A stretch of DNA of 64,000 nt from Paenibacillus endoradicis (GCF_024721975.1 NZ_JANQBB010000004.1:248001-312000), one strand, 5' to 3'. Positions 9,113 to 18,266 are shown, numbered from the stretch's first letter. The notes: a model not told the origin generated them from the sequence alone. A program made the numbers and translations.

Positions 9113-9141
9113 TTGACAGTTTAATCCCGAGTGAATAAGAT
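9113..9141 (+). promoter_or_regulatory. sigma-A promoter for the SLH locus leader
   Basis: A perfect TTGACA (-35), a 17-base spacer and TAAGAT (-10) lie about 175 bases before the start of the secreted-protein gene. Transcription should begin near 9148, leaving a leader of about 170 bases that contains the mutually exclusive hairpins described separately. Confidence 0.75.
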
Positions 9142-9192
9142 GGAATTATAAACCAAGAACAATAAGTGTTATGTAGGATAATAAAAGACAAT

Positions 9193-9258
9193 AAGTCTAC
9201 TGGTCGACCAGAGATTTAGCGAGTGTATAAGTATACACTGCGTTAAGTCTCTTTTTTT
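9193..9258 (+). promoter_or_regulatory. attenuator-like leader with competing hairpins and terminator
   Basis: Two overlapping stem-loops can be drawn. Hairpin 1 (about 9193-9217) pairs AAGTCT-A-CTGG with CCAG-AGATTT around a TCGA loop. Hairpin 2 (9210-9258) pairs AGAGATTTAGCGAGTGTATA with TATACACTGCGTTAAGTCTC and ends in seven T residues, a full Rho-independent terminator. The segment AGAGATTT belongs to both, so they exclude one another. The terminator sits between a strong promoter and the gene at 9319, so read-through must be regulated or the terminated RNA must have its own role. No known riboswitch class is recognised. Confidence 0.6.
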
Positions 9259-9318
9259 ATGCCATAACGCTGTATTGTACTACTAATAATAGCTCACAGA
9301 GCGAAAGGAAGATTAATT

Positions 9319-10086
9319 ATGAAAAAGATTACAGCATCAATTATTACAGCTTCACTTGCTTTTGGAATTTTGACTTATGCAGCTGTATCTGCAAATAAAA
9401 ATACGGAGGAAGCTTCAGCTGCTGCACTTACAAGTAATCAGCCTGCGGCAACTGAAGTAGTTATTGAGCCTATAGTATCTGAAGTACTACAAGCAGCTGA
9501 GGTTGCTGTAGATCTGCCAGTAGAACAAGCTACTTCTGAAGCTAGCCAAGTGGAAGAGCCGATATCTTCTGGAGCGGAAGTTCTATTAGTGGAAAGTGCT
9601 ACTCCAGTAGCACAAAAATCTGAATCAACGGAATCAGTGACTAAGCAAGCGAATGATTCTGTGAAGACACCACTGAAAGAAGTGAAAACAACTGACACTG
9701 CGACTTCGGAAGTTAAAGCTACTGAAACAAAGCAACAACCAGTTGTGAAATCCTCAACACCAGCGGTATCAAAAGAATCTGAAAAGTCAGTACCAACACC
9801 TACTACTGCTCCAGTAGTGAAGGAAGCTAGTCAACCGGAAGCTCCTAAGCCAGCGACTGCAGAAACAACAAAATCTAACGCCGTTACTTTTACAAATAAA
9901 ACATCGTCACAACCTAAAGCAGTACCAACAACTGAACCAGCAACAGAATCAACTAAAACAACAACTTCTTCAACTTCATCATCATCAAATTCTACAAAGG
10001 AAACTACATCATCTACTCCTCAAGCACCTGCTCCTTCTACACCAGCAGCACCTGCGCCATCTTCATCTGATGAAGAGGATTGCTAA
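9319..10086 (+). CDS. secreted Ser/Thr/Ala-rich low-complexity protein with terminal Cys
   Basis: 255 residues. The N-terminus (MKKITASIITASLAFGILTY) is a signal peptide or anchor. The rest is disordered and rich in Thr, Ser, Ala, Glu, Val and Pro, shifting from acidic (30-100) to Ser/Thr/Pro-rich (160-245), and it ends SSSDEEDC. The only cysteine is the last residue, which is striking for a surface protein. No catalytic domain is recognised. AAGGAAG precedes the ATG. It lies 61 bases before the SLH-thioredoxin-like protein and is probably co-transcribed with it. It may be a wall-spanning linker or a thiol partner of the next protein, but that is inference. Confidence 0.7.
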   Translation: MKKITASIITASLAFGILTYAAVSANKNTEEASAAALTSNQPAATEVVIEPIVSEVLQAAEVAVDLPVEQATSEASQVEEPISSGAEVLLVESATPVAQKSESTESVTKQANDSVKTPLKEVKTTDTATSEVKATETKQQPVVKSSTPAVSKESEKSVPTPTTAPVVKEASQPEAPKPATAETTKSNAVTFTNKTSSQPKAVPTTEPATESTKTTTSSTSSSSNSTKETTSSTPQAPAPSTPAAPAPSSSDEEDC

Positions 10087-10147
10087 GAAAGAGTATTGAC
10101 ATGAGATTCTGCTATTAAATTAGACCAAGAAAGAGTGATGAAAAACG

Positions 10148-13100
10148 ATGAAGAAATATATTGCCATACAGAAAATTGTCGCACTACTTTTAGTAGCAGT
10201 GCTTACCTTACCAATCGTCAACATTAATGGTGCCTATGCTGCTGATGGAGCTTCAACTAGTAGTCCTGTTACTAAATTTGATTACTTTAGTGCGGTATAT
10301 CCACATTTAAACGATGAGAACCATATTTTGAAAACAGTAACGTATGAGGACTTAGTAACTATTTTTAATAGTGAAGGTTCCTATGCGATTCTATTCGGCG
10401 GTGCTTGGAGTGATGAAACACAAGCTGATATTGGCTTTATTAATCAAGTTGCCAAAGATTATGGCATTCAAACTATTTATAATTTCGACACAAAACTAGA
10501 TGGTGACGAGCTACAAATTGCTGACAGCAGTAACAAATATGCACATTACTATGTTGACTTAGTAAACAAATATTTGACAAATATTGAGACGCTGAATGAT
10601 GTAGCTGAAGAGAATGTTAGTTATACAAAAGACAATATTACAACTGTAGCGAATAAGCTCCAAGCCCCATTTTTATTCGTATATAATAAAGACCACGTGG
10701 TGGATGGTGAATCATCGCCAATCATCGCCTCTTTGGAAAAACACAATAATGATGAAAGTTACGAATGGAGTTATTTCAATACAGAAGAGAATGTAGTGGA
10801 TACAGAAAAGGTGGACGCTTATAAGGCACAAGTTCTTGATGTATTCAGCGAGATTCCTGTTGCCAATTACAGCACTCTTACTAGTTGGGAATTTATAGGT
10901 AACGCCTTCAATCAAACGTTTTGGAGTGAAAACCCAGCATACAATCCATCTAATCCTACTCAAAATACTAAAGTGACTATTTTTGATAAAGCGGATGGCT
11001 ATTACGATGTATTTGAACATGTAACTTATCATCAATTGACTCAAATTCTCGAAAGTGATGGGAATTATTTAATCTTATTCGGTGGATCTTGGTGCCCTAA
11101 TACACAAGCTGATATTAAATATATTGGTAAATATGCGAAAGAGCATAATATCGATAACATTTACATCTGGGATACGAAGCTAACTGCTGGTGTGGATGTT
11201 GCGAGTAATTTGCATCCTCATAATAACGATGAACTTCAAGTTAGGTTGAATAACCATGACTACGCTAAGTTATATGGAGATGTAGTATCACAATATCTAA
11301 CAAATATTAAGACTCAAAACAATTCTGCTACTACGCCAACTGTAATTACTTATCAAGATGGTAGTGGTAATACAGTAACAGCAGATCGTCTGCAAGTGCC
11401 ATACCTATTTGCATACAATAAAAACAACTCATATGGTGAAGACCTAATTAGTGCACCGATTCTTGGTCACGTGGAATTAATGTATTCATTGACGAGCAGT
11501 ACAGGATCAAATATTGCACCTGATTATGTATTCGGTGGAGAAATTGCAAATGGCTATAACAATAAAGCACTTGCCATTGCTTTACATTCACTTTATTCAA
11601 GATTAGAAGCAATTCCAACGGATTTAGAAGGCGTTTCGCCTACATCTGTTAACGGCAAGAACGGAAAAATTACTGGTACTACAAACAAAGCTTTAGAGTA
11701 TAAATTAGCTGGATCAGATGATGCTACTTATCTTCCTGTAGATGGCGATTCTATTACAAATCTAGTTGCTGGCACGTATAGCGTTAGATATAGAGCTAAA
11801 AATGGCTATCAAGGCCCTGTTACAGCATCAAGATTACCTATCGCTCCAGTTGCAGTAGCATATCAAGCAGGCCAATCCGTTGAAGTTGTTGTGCCTGCAT
11901 ATGAAGGCAGTACACCTACTCCAACACCGGTAACACCAAGACCAACACCAGAAACATCAGAAACACCAACACCAACTACTCCTGTTGATAGTGATATTGA
12001 TTTAAAGGTAGAAATTCAAATTACTGCAACAATAGATAAAGATACAGGTGAAGCTGTTGCAGTAGTTACAGAAAAAAGTGTTCAAGATCTAATTGATCAT
12101 GCTAAGAAGGTTGAGAAGCTAGGAGAATCTGCAGTAATAGTATTCAATGTGGCAGGTAATACTGGGTCAGGATATACTCAACTAACATTACCGAGAAATG
12201 CATTTAAAGATTTGGCTACTAGCACCGATGCAGTCGTTCAAGTCAATGTTGGCTATGGAACGGTAAGTTTTGAAGCAAAGGCTATTGATGCTATTCAAGC
12301 TTCCACAGATCAGGGAGATATTAGTATTATTATTGAAAAGTCTTCGTTAACTGAGGAAGGCCAGCAAGTATTGGGAGACAGACCAGTTTATACATTCTCC
12401 GTGTTTGCGGGTAAGACATCTATTTCAAGCTTTGGAGGAGGTAATGTACACATTAGTTTACCTTACACCCTGCAAGCAAATGAAGATCCGAATGCAATAA
12501 TTGTGTATTATATTGCTGAATCAGGAGATTTAGAAACAATACGTGGTCAATATCATACATCAACTAAAACTGTAGATTTTACGACAACACATTTTTCTGA
12601 ATATATCATTGGGTACAATCGAGTATCCTTTACTGATGTTTCCCAATCAGCATGGTATAAAGATGCAGTTACTTTCTTAGCTGCAAGAAATATTACTAGT
12701 GGTACTACAGTTGATCAATACAGTCCGAATGCTGAAGTAACAAGAGGTCAATTTATTGTATTATTACTAAAAGCCTATGGAATTGAGGCAGATGAGAACG
12801 TTACAAATAATTTCGCTGATGCTGGCAATACGTATTACACACCATACTTGTCAACAGCGAAGCGTCTAGGCATTACTACTGGCATTGGTGATAATAAGTT
12901 TGATCCTAATAGCAAAATTTCACGTCAGGATTTGTTCACGTTGTTGTATCGCGCACTTGATGTGCTTGGTGAAGTTCCTACTAAATCTACAAATACTTCC
13001 GTATCAAGCTTTAGTGATGCAGATCAAATTGCTGGATATGCTAAGGATGTTTTCAATATTTTTGTAGATAGCGGTGTTATTAAAGGTAATAACGCGAAAC

Positions 13101-13168
13101 TTGATCCAAAAGGGATTTCTACAAGAGCTGAAGTAGCGCAAGTACTGTATAACTTACTTTATCAATAA
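10148..13168 (+). CDS. S-layer homology protein with two thioredoxin-like domains
   Basis: 1006 residues, exported (signal helix about 10-31, cleavage near AYAADG). Two related segments follow. The first (about 35-230) has AILFGGAWSDETQADIGFI; the second (about 275-480) has LILFGGSWCPNTQADIKYIG. Both look like thioredoxin folds at the active-site loop, but the first has lost its Cys and the second keeps a single Cys (W-C-P-N-T), so neither is a normal CXXC oxidoreductase. A Pro/Thr linker (about 590-620) and a beta-rich region follow. Three SLH repeats close the protein (from about 835: FTDVSQSAWYKDAV, then NFADAGNTYYTPYL, then FSDADQIAGYAKDV), anchoring it to wall polymers. It is likely a surface thiol-related or adhesion protein of unknown role. 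Confidence 0.85.
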   Translation: MKKYIAIQKIVALLLVAVLTLPIVNINGAYAADGASTSSPVTKFDYFSAVYPHLNDENHILKTVTYEDLVTIFNSEGSYAILFGGAWSDETQADIGFINQVAKDYGIQTIYNFDTKLDGDELQIADSSNKYAHYYVDLVNKYLTNIETLNDVAEENVSYTKDNITTVANKLQAPFLFVYNKDHVVDGESSPIIASLEKHNNDESYEWSYFNTEENVVDTEKVDAYKAQVLDVFSEIPVANYSTLTSWEFIGNAFNQTFWSENPAYNPSNPTQNTKVTIFDKADGYYDVFEHVTYHQLTQILESDGNYLILFGGSWCPNTQADIKYIGKYAKEHNIDNIYIWDTKLTAGVDVASNLHPHNNDELQVRLNNHDYAKLYGDVVSQYLTNIKTQNNSATTPTVITYQDGSGNTVTADRLQVPYLFAYNKNNSYGEDLISAPILGHVELMYSLTSSTGSNIAPDYVFGGEIANGYNNKALAIALHSLYSRLEAIPTDLEGVSPTSVNGKNGKITGTTNKALEYKLAGSDDATYLPVDGDSITNLVAGTYSVRYRAKNGYQGPVTASRLPIAPVAVAYQAGQSVEVVVPAYEGSTPTPTPVTPRPTPETSETPTPTTPVDSDIDLKVEIQITATIDKDTGEAVAVVTEKSVQDLIDHAKKVEKLGESAVIVFNVAGNTGSGYTQLTLPRNAFKDLATSTDAVVQVNVGYGTVSFEAKAIDAIQASTDQGDISIIIEKSSLTEEGQQVLGDRPVYTFSVFAGKTSISSFGGGNVHISLPYTLQANEDPNAIIVYYIAESGDLETIRGQYHTSTKTVDFTTTHFSEYIIGYNRVSFTDVSQSAWYKDAVTFLAARNITSGTTVDQYSPNAEVTRGQFIVLLLKAYGIEADENVTNNFADAGNTYYTPYLSTAKRLGITTGIGDNKFDPNSKISRQDLFTLLYRALDVLGEVPTKSTNTSVSSFSDADQIAGYAKDVFNIFVDSGVIKGNNAKLDPKGISTRAEVAQVLYNLLYQ

Positions 13169-13187
13169 GCAATAAGAAGTTAGATGA

Positions 13188-13221
13188 GATGGATAGCCGA
13201 AAGGTTATTCATCTTTTTTTT
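13188..13221 (+). terminator. Rho-independent terminator after the SLH gene
   Basis: An 11-bp stem (GATGGATAGCC / GGTTATTCATC, two G-T pairs) with a GAAA tetraloop is followed by eight T residues. Confidence 0.85.
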
Positions 13222-13443
13222 ATTCGTATAATTGTCATCACGATCTATTGATTACAGTTTCAGAGTGACTAATTTACTATAGTGACATATCGATTAACTG
13301 AAAATCAGTATTAGCTATTTCAAATATCTACAATTTATTGTTTTTATTTGGTTGTTGAAATAAGGACAGATTTATTTGAGAATAATAAGTTGGAGAATGT
13401 TTAGCAACTGGGTATCGACAGCATGCGTGAGAGGCGGAATTAA

Positions 13444-14859
13444 ATGCAACAAGTGTTAGATAATATAATTAGTGTCACAAATGATTTTCTATGGTCAAAA
13501 ATTTTGATCGTTTTACTTATCGTTTGTGGACTTTATTTCACCATTAAATCGAAATTCGTACAATTTGGCATGTTCAAGGAAATGTTTGTCGTTCTGAAAG
13601 GTTCTAATGAAAGGTCACCGGATAGCATTTCCTCATTCCAAGCATTTTGTATTAGTATGGCAGCAAGAGTCGGAACTGGTAATATAACGGGCATTGCGAT
13701 TGCCATTGCAATAGGTGGACCAGGGGCTATATTCTGGATGTGGGTTATTGCGATTATTGGTTCAGCTTCGAGTTTTGTGGAAAGTACATTAGCTCAAGTA
13801 TATAAAATCAAAGATAAGACGGGGTTCCGTGGCGGTCCTGCATATTATATGGAACAGGGTTTAAATAAGCGTTGGATGGGAGTAATATTTGCGGTACTCA
13901 TTACATTATCGTTCGGTCTTGTATTTAACGCAGTACAGTCCAATACGATAACCATTGCTTTTGAAAACTCTTTCGGAACAAATCGTGTCGTAGTTGGCTT
14001 AGTCATGGCTGCAGCCTTTGGAGTAGTTATTTTTGGTGGTATTAAACGTATTGCTAGAATGTCCGAATATATTGTTGTCGTTATGGCTGTCATCTATATC
14101 GGAGCAGCCTTTTGTATCGTACTACTTAATATTGAAAAAATGCCTGAAGTTATTGCGCTTATTGTGAAAAATGCTTTTGGATTTGATCAAGCGGTCGGAG
14201 GAACTTTTGGCGCGGTTATTTTACAAGGTGTGAAACGTGGTTTATTCTCCAATGAAGCAGGGATGGGTAGCGCACCGAATGCAGCGGCAACAGCAACGAC
14301 AAGTCATCCTGTAAAGCAAGGACTCATGCAAGCGCTCGGTGTACTTACAGATACGTTACTAATATGTTCGAGTACTGCTTTTATTATATTGCTATCAGAT
14401 GCATACAAGCAGCCTGGGTTAGACGGTATTATGCTGACTCAAGCTGCATTAAGCGAGCATATCGGCTCATGGGCATCTGGAGCATTGGCTATTATGGTTT
14501 TCTTATTTGCATTCAGTACATTAATCGGCAACTATTACTATGGTGAAACTAATATTGAATTTCTAAATTCCAAGAAGTCAGTGGTGAGGATTTATCGCTA
14601 CAGCGTATTGGGAATGGTTATATTTGGTTCGGTAGCAAAAGTTCAATTGGTCTGGAATTTGGCTGACTTGTTCATGGGTTTAATGGTAATCGTGAATTTA
14701 ATTGCGATTGTTCTGTTATCTAAAGTTGCCTTTGCAGCTTTGCATGATTACAAGCAGCAGAAACGATCAGGTAAAGACCCTATTTTCTATAAAAATAGCA
14801 TTAAAGGCGTGGAAAATGTAGAGTGCTGGGACAACTCGCAAGAAATGAAGAGTAAGTAA
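13444..14859 (+). CDS. alanine or glycine:cation symporter (AGCS family)
   Basis: 471 residues with roughly ten membrane helices. The family signatures are visible: ISSFQAFCISMAARVGTGNI, then GGPGAIFWMWVIAIIGSASS, GFRGGPAYYMEQGL, and GLFSNEAGMGSAPNAAATA. Members (AlsT, DagA, YrbD-like) take up alanine or glycine with Na+ or H+. GAGGCGG precedes the ATG. It is a single-gene unit closed by the strong terminator at 14878. Substrate choice between alanine, glycine and glutamine cannot be decided from the sequence. Confidence 0.9.
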   Translation: MQQVLDNIISVTNDFLWSKILIVLLIVCGLYFTIKSKFVQFGMFKEMFVVLKGSNERSPDSISSFQAFCISMAARVGTGNITGIAIAIAIGGPGAIFWMWVIAIIGSASSFVESTLAQVYKIKDKTGFRGGPAYYMEQGLNKRWMGVIFAVLITLSFGLVFNAVQSNTITIAFENSFGTNRVVVGLVMAAAFGVVIFGGIKRIARMSEYIVVVMAVIYIGAAFCIVLLNIEKMPEVIALIVKNAFGFDQAVGGTFGAVILQGVKRGLFSNEAGMGSAPNAAATATTSHPVKQGLMQALGVLTDTLLICSSTAFIILLSDAYKQPGLDGIMLTQAALSEHIGSWASGALAIMVFLFAFSTLIGNYYYGETNIEFLNSKKSVVRIYRYSVLGMVIFGSVAKVQLVWNLADLFMGLMVIVNLIAIVLLSKVAFAALHDYKQQKRSGKDPIFYKNSIKGVENVECWDNSQEMKSK

Positions 14860-14877
14860 TAGAGGGTTAAAATTTAG

Positions 14878-14916
14878 GAGATGGCGTCTGTACTTTTCAG
14901 ACGTCATCTCTTTTTT
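14878..14916. terminator. bidirectional Rho-independent terminator
   Basis: A 13-bp stem (GAGATGGCGTCTG / CAGACGTCATCTC, one G-T pair) with a 7-base loop is followed by six T residues. It separates the symporter gene from the convergent reductase gene. Confidence 0.85.
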
Positions 14917-14924
14917 AAGTATTA

Positions 14925-15494
14925 TTAATTTCCATTCCAATGATAGATTATTTGAACAACGCCAGAAGAGAACGTTCTTGTACTAACCACTTTTAAGTTT
15001 AATTTCTGTTTTATATCAATAAACAACGGTTTTCCTTCTCCCAAAATAACAGGGTGAATTGATAATCTAAATTCATCAATTAGTCTTAAATTGATAAAAG
15101 TTGTAATGAGACTTGCTCCGCCATATAGCCATATGTCTTTAGCATCTTTTTTCTTTAATGCGTTTACTTCTTCAACAATATTTTCATTTATAAATATGGC
15201 TTGGTTATCAATTTCTTTTTGTGTTCTGGAGAACACATATTTCTCTTTACTATGAACCAATTTCCAAATTTCTTTTTCGGTATCAGAGTCTTTATTGTCT
15301 GGAATATATTGTCCCCATAAATCATAGCTTTTTCTACCATATATAATAGTATCAATTTGATTCAAAAAATTAGTGAACCCCATATCAGGATCCATAATGC
15401 ACCAATCAACTTCCCCGTTTTTCCCTTCAATAAAACCATCTAAAGTAACGGCTAAATCTAAAATAATTTTTCTCTCGTTTACGTTATTTGACAT
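14925..15494 (-). CDS. dihydrofolate reductase/RibD C-terminal family protein
   Basis: 189 residues of the RibD_C fold. It starts with the NADPH-binding strand IILDLAVTLDGFIEGKNGEVDW and later has DTIIYGRKSYDLW and the nucleotide loop DIWLYGGASLITTFINLRLID, ending with PVILGEGKPLF. These stand-alone proteins (YwjB/YyaP type) are NADPH-dependent reductases of unknown substrate, not classical folate DHFR. GGGAGG precedes the ATG. A paralogue of the same family lies 36 bases upstream on the same strand. Confidence 0.85.
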   Translation of the reverse strand: MSNNVNERKIILDLAVTLDGFIEGKNGEVDWCIMDPDMGFTNFLNQIDTIIYGRKSYDLWGQYIPDNKDSDTEKEIWKLVHSKEKYVFSRTQKEIDNQAIFINENIVEEVNALKKKDAKDIWLYGGASLITTFINLRLIDEFRLSIHPVILGEGKPLFIDIKQKLNLKVVSTRTFSSGVVQIIYHWNGN

Positions 15495-15530
15495 ATTTCA
15501 TCCTCCCTTTATCCTATGTTCAATAACTGT

Positions 15531-16064
15531 TCAATGCCCGCTTACTTTGTATAGGAGTGAAACCATTTGTCCGATCTTATTCACATTCATTAATTGGAGA
15601 TTAGTAGGGACAACTCCTATTGGAAACAACGGAATACCATCTCCAAGTATTTTGGGGATAATAGCAACATGAAGCTCGTCTAACAACCCCTCTTGTAAAA
15701 AGGCAGCTGCAAGCTGTCCTCCTCCTACAAGCCAAACGTCACCCTCAGAGGTACTTTTTAATGTTGGTATAAGCGTGTTAATTGATTCATCCGTAAATGT
15801 AACATGTGGAGCAGAAGCTTGCTTCGATCTGGAAAGGACGTAGCATGGTTTGTCCGCATAAGGAAATTCATCCGCCAGTATGAGAACCTCCTCATACGTC
15901 AGGCGACCCATTACAATCGTACCTACTGTATTATAAAATTCACTATAGCCGCCATCTCCTCCACCCACTTCGACATTATCAAGCCAATCCACTGAACCAT
16001 CTAGTCTTGCAATATAACCATCTAAACTTGTCGCAATATAAAGAACTACTTTATTATTGTTCAT
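15531..16064 (-). CDS. dihydrofolate reductase/RibD C-terminal family protein
   Basis: 177 residues of the RibD_C fold: VVLYIATSLDGYIARLDGSV, TIVMGRLTYEEVL, DVWLVGGGQLAAAFLQEGL and PKILGDGIPLFP. It is closer to YyaP-type proteins than its neighbour, with modest identity between the two, so they are diverged paralogues rather than a recent duplication. I choose the second ATG (16064), nine bases from the AAGGAG site; the first ATG (16070) is only three bases from it. It is divergent from the WYL regulator at 16138, a common pairing that suggests control by that regulator. Confidence 0.85.
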   Translation of the reverse strand: MNNNKVVLYIATSLDGYIARLDGSVDWLDNVEVGGGDGGYSEFYNTVGTIVMGRLTYEEVLILADEFPYADKPCYVLSRSKQASAPHVTFTDESINTLIPTLKSTSEGDVWLVGGGQLAAAFLQEGLLDELHVAIIPKILGDGIPLFPIGVVPTNLQLMNVNKIGQMVSLLYKVSGH

Positions 16065-16137
16065 ATTCATTCACTCCTTTGTATTGCTTATGATACATTA
16101 TAACTATGACAAAATATGACGTAATTAGGTGATGTAC

Positions 16138-17040
16138 TTGAATAATAGAATTTTAACCATGATGAGGCTATTAGATTCACGAAAAAAATTTACCGCTCGC
16201 GAGCTTGCGGATCGATTTAATGTCTCGATACGCACCATTCAGCGAGATCTAGATCATTTACAGCAAATGGGCTTTCCGCTCTATGCAGAAGTTGGTGCTA
16301 ATGGCGGTTATCGCGTGCTGCCGAACAGGATACTGCCGCCGCTTCAGCTTACAAAGCATGAAGCATTTGGGCTCTTTATGATGATTGAGTATTTGGAGAA
16401 AGTGTCTGACTTTCCGTATGGCTCTATTCGTGTCCAATTAGCGGATCAATATTTTACAAGCTTACCTGAAGAGGTACAGGATGAGATTATACAAATGAGG
16501 CAACATATTGCCTTTGTTCAACATCATGCGCTGCATCCAGTGCCCTTGACTACTTTAATATTGGATGCAGCAATGGGAAAGCGTAAACTTGAGTTCAATT
16601 ATGCCTCTCGCAGTGGTACAAAGCAGGTGCAAGTTTATCCGCTGGGTGTCTACTATGAGCATGGATATTGGTATATGCCTGCCCAAAGAGGAGATAAAGT
16701 GTTACTGTATCGAGTTGATCGGATGAAACAACTAGAGATCCTTCATTATATAGATCAATCGGTTCCGACACTTAATGATTGGCTTAGTTCGAAGGATAGT
16801 AGGCAAAGTGTCGAGGTGATTGTGCAATTTACTGACTTTGGAGGAAGACTGGCACAATCGGATACGCTGTTCGAATCTACTCTGAACAATCAATATTGTG
16901 GTCAGATTCCGCCAGAGGAGTTTCCATTCGTAGCAAGGAGGCTACTTGCTTACGGATCAGATGCTAAAGTTATTAGCCCGCAACAATTGAAAGATTTAGT
17001 AATAGAGCTGCTTGAATGTAGTCTAAAGCAATATGAGTGA
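16138..17040 (+). CDS. YafY-type HTH and WYL-domain transcriptional regulator
   Basis: About 300 residues. An N-terminal HTH_11 winged helix (LLDSRKKFTARELADRFNVS, then IRTIQRDLDHLQQMG) binds DNA. A WYL domain follows (about 140-215; LEFNYASRSGTKQVQVYPLG and HGYWYMPAQRGDKVLLYRVDR), expected to sense a ligand or nucleotide, then a WCX extension. The start is taken at TTG 16138, six bases after AGGTG; the GTG and ATG just before it overlap that ribosome site. It is divergent from the two RibD-type reductases with a 70-base gap, so it likely controls them and itself. Confidence 0.87.
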   Translation: MNNRILTMMRLLDSRKKFTARELADRFNVSIRTIQRDLDHLQQMGFPLYAEVGANGGYRVLPNRILPPLQLTKHEAFGLFMMIEYLEKVSDFPYGSIRVQLADQYFTSLPEEVQDEIIQMRQHIAFVQHHALHPVPLTTLILDAAMGKRKLEFNYASRSGTKQVQVYPLGVYYEHGYWYMPAQRGDKVLLYRVDRMKQLEILHYIDQSVPTLNDWLSSKDSRQSVEVIVQFTDFGGRLAQSDTLFESTLNNQYCGQIPPEEFPFVARRLLAYGSDAKVISPQQLKDLVIELLECSLKQYE

Positions 17041-17152
17041 AATCTATGTATTTCCTATATTCAGCGCGATAGCGAAAAAATATTTAACATGAGGACGGTT
17101 TCTCATCTGTTCTTCCGTCTAATGTAATGAGATTGATATGAGGAGGATAAAA

Positions 17153-18157
17153 GTGGCTGGAGTCGATGCTGAGCTGATAGATAGGGTGCGTAATGGTGAT
17201 AATGATGCATTCAGTGAACTTATTAGTAAATATGCTAATGCCGTTTATGGAGTGGCTTACGGCAAATTGGGTAATTTCCATGCAGCAGAAGATATTGCAC
17301 AAGAAGTGTTTCTAAAGACTTATAGGAGATTATCCAACGTAAAAGAACCCGAAAAACTTGGCAGCTGGTTATATGCGGTGACTACGAGAGAGTGCATGGA
17401 TTGGTTTAGATCCAGAAAAAGTAAGACCGTTTATGAATTGGTGGATCAACTAGATACTCCGCAACTAGAAACTACTGAAGACAAACTGCTAAGGAAAGAA
17501 CTCCAGAGTGAAGTTTGGGATGCTCTTAATACGCTATCAGAAGCAAATCGTACCGTCACGATTCTTTACTACATTGATGATTATAAAATTAGGGAAATTA
17601 GTGATTTCCTTAGTATATCAGTCGAGGCAGTAGAGAGTAGACTCCGCAGATCAAGAAAGTTATTAAAGAAGGAGATGTTACGTATGGTTAACGAAAATCT
17701 CAACGAGAACAAATTGAATGAACAGTTTAAGAAGAAGGTATTTGAAGATGAACGAATGACAGAAACTCAATTTCGTCGCATTGCTATGGGAGAAAGTGAT
17801 TTTGATGACATTGATATGTACAAAACAAGATTCTACAATATTAATCTTGAAGGATCTAAATTCGATAATATTAATATGAGTAAGACATATTTCAATGATA
17901 TCAATATGCATCTTGCTAAGTTTGAAGAAGTAGGACTTTGGGATATTGAAATTGGTAAATGTGCGATGGGTGGTGCTTATTTCCATGATATTGCTTTAGA
18001 GGGGAAAAGCAATAGATTTGAAAACGTAGAATTAACCGGGACCACTTTCCGTAACTGTAATCTTTCAAACGTAGATATTAAAGATTGTGACACTACAGGA
18101 CTTACGATCAATGGGATATCTATCGAAGCTCTGCTCGAGAGCTATAACAATAAATAA
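17153..18157 (+). CDS. ECF-type sigma factor fused to pentapeptide-like repeat domain
   Basis: 334 residues. The start is GTG 17153, six bases after AGGAGG; the ATG at 17138 lies before that site. Residues ~5-75 are sigma region 2 (DAFSELISKYANAVYGVAYG, then AAEDIAQEVFLKTYRRL), and ~110-165 region 4 (EANRTVTILYYIDDYKIREI). A charged linker follows, then about eleven decapeptides with Phe, Ile or Leu every fifth residue (FDDIDMYKTR, FYNINLEGSK, FDNINMSKTY and so on), a right-handed beta-helix pattern typical of pentapeptide proteins. No anti-sigma gene adjoins. AAGGAG nine bases before ATG 17684 could let the repeat half be made on its own. Confidence 0.85.
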   Translation: MAGVDAELIDRVRNGDNDAFSELISKYANAVYGVAYGKLGNFHAAEDIAQEVFLKTYRRLSNVKEPEKLGSWLYAVTTRECMDWFRSRKSKTVYELVDQLDTPQLETTEDKLLRKELQSEVWDALNTLSEANRTVTILYYIDDYKIREISDFLSISVEAVESRLRRSRKLLKKEMLRMVNENLNENKLNEQFKKKVFEDERMTETQFRRIAMGESDFDDIDMYKTRFYNINLEGSKFDNINMSKTYFNDINMHLAKFEEVGLWDIEIGKCAMGGAYFHDIALEGKSNRFENVELTGTTFRNCNLSNVDIKDCDTTGLTINGISIEALLESYNNK

Positions 18158-18208
18158 TCACTTGATGTAAAGGACAGATTGATGGACTACATGTTAATGA
18201 ATGTATAG

Positions 18209-18266
18209 AAATCGCTTCTAAGTAATGGTTGGATATTGCCCCGACTATACGAAGAAGCGATTTTTT
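18209..18266 (+). terminator. Rho-independent terminator after the sigma factor gene
   Basis: A 10-bp stem (AATCGCTTCT / AGAAGCGATT) with a long 33-base loop ends in six T residues. Confidence 0.65.
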
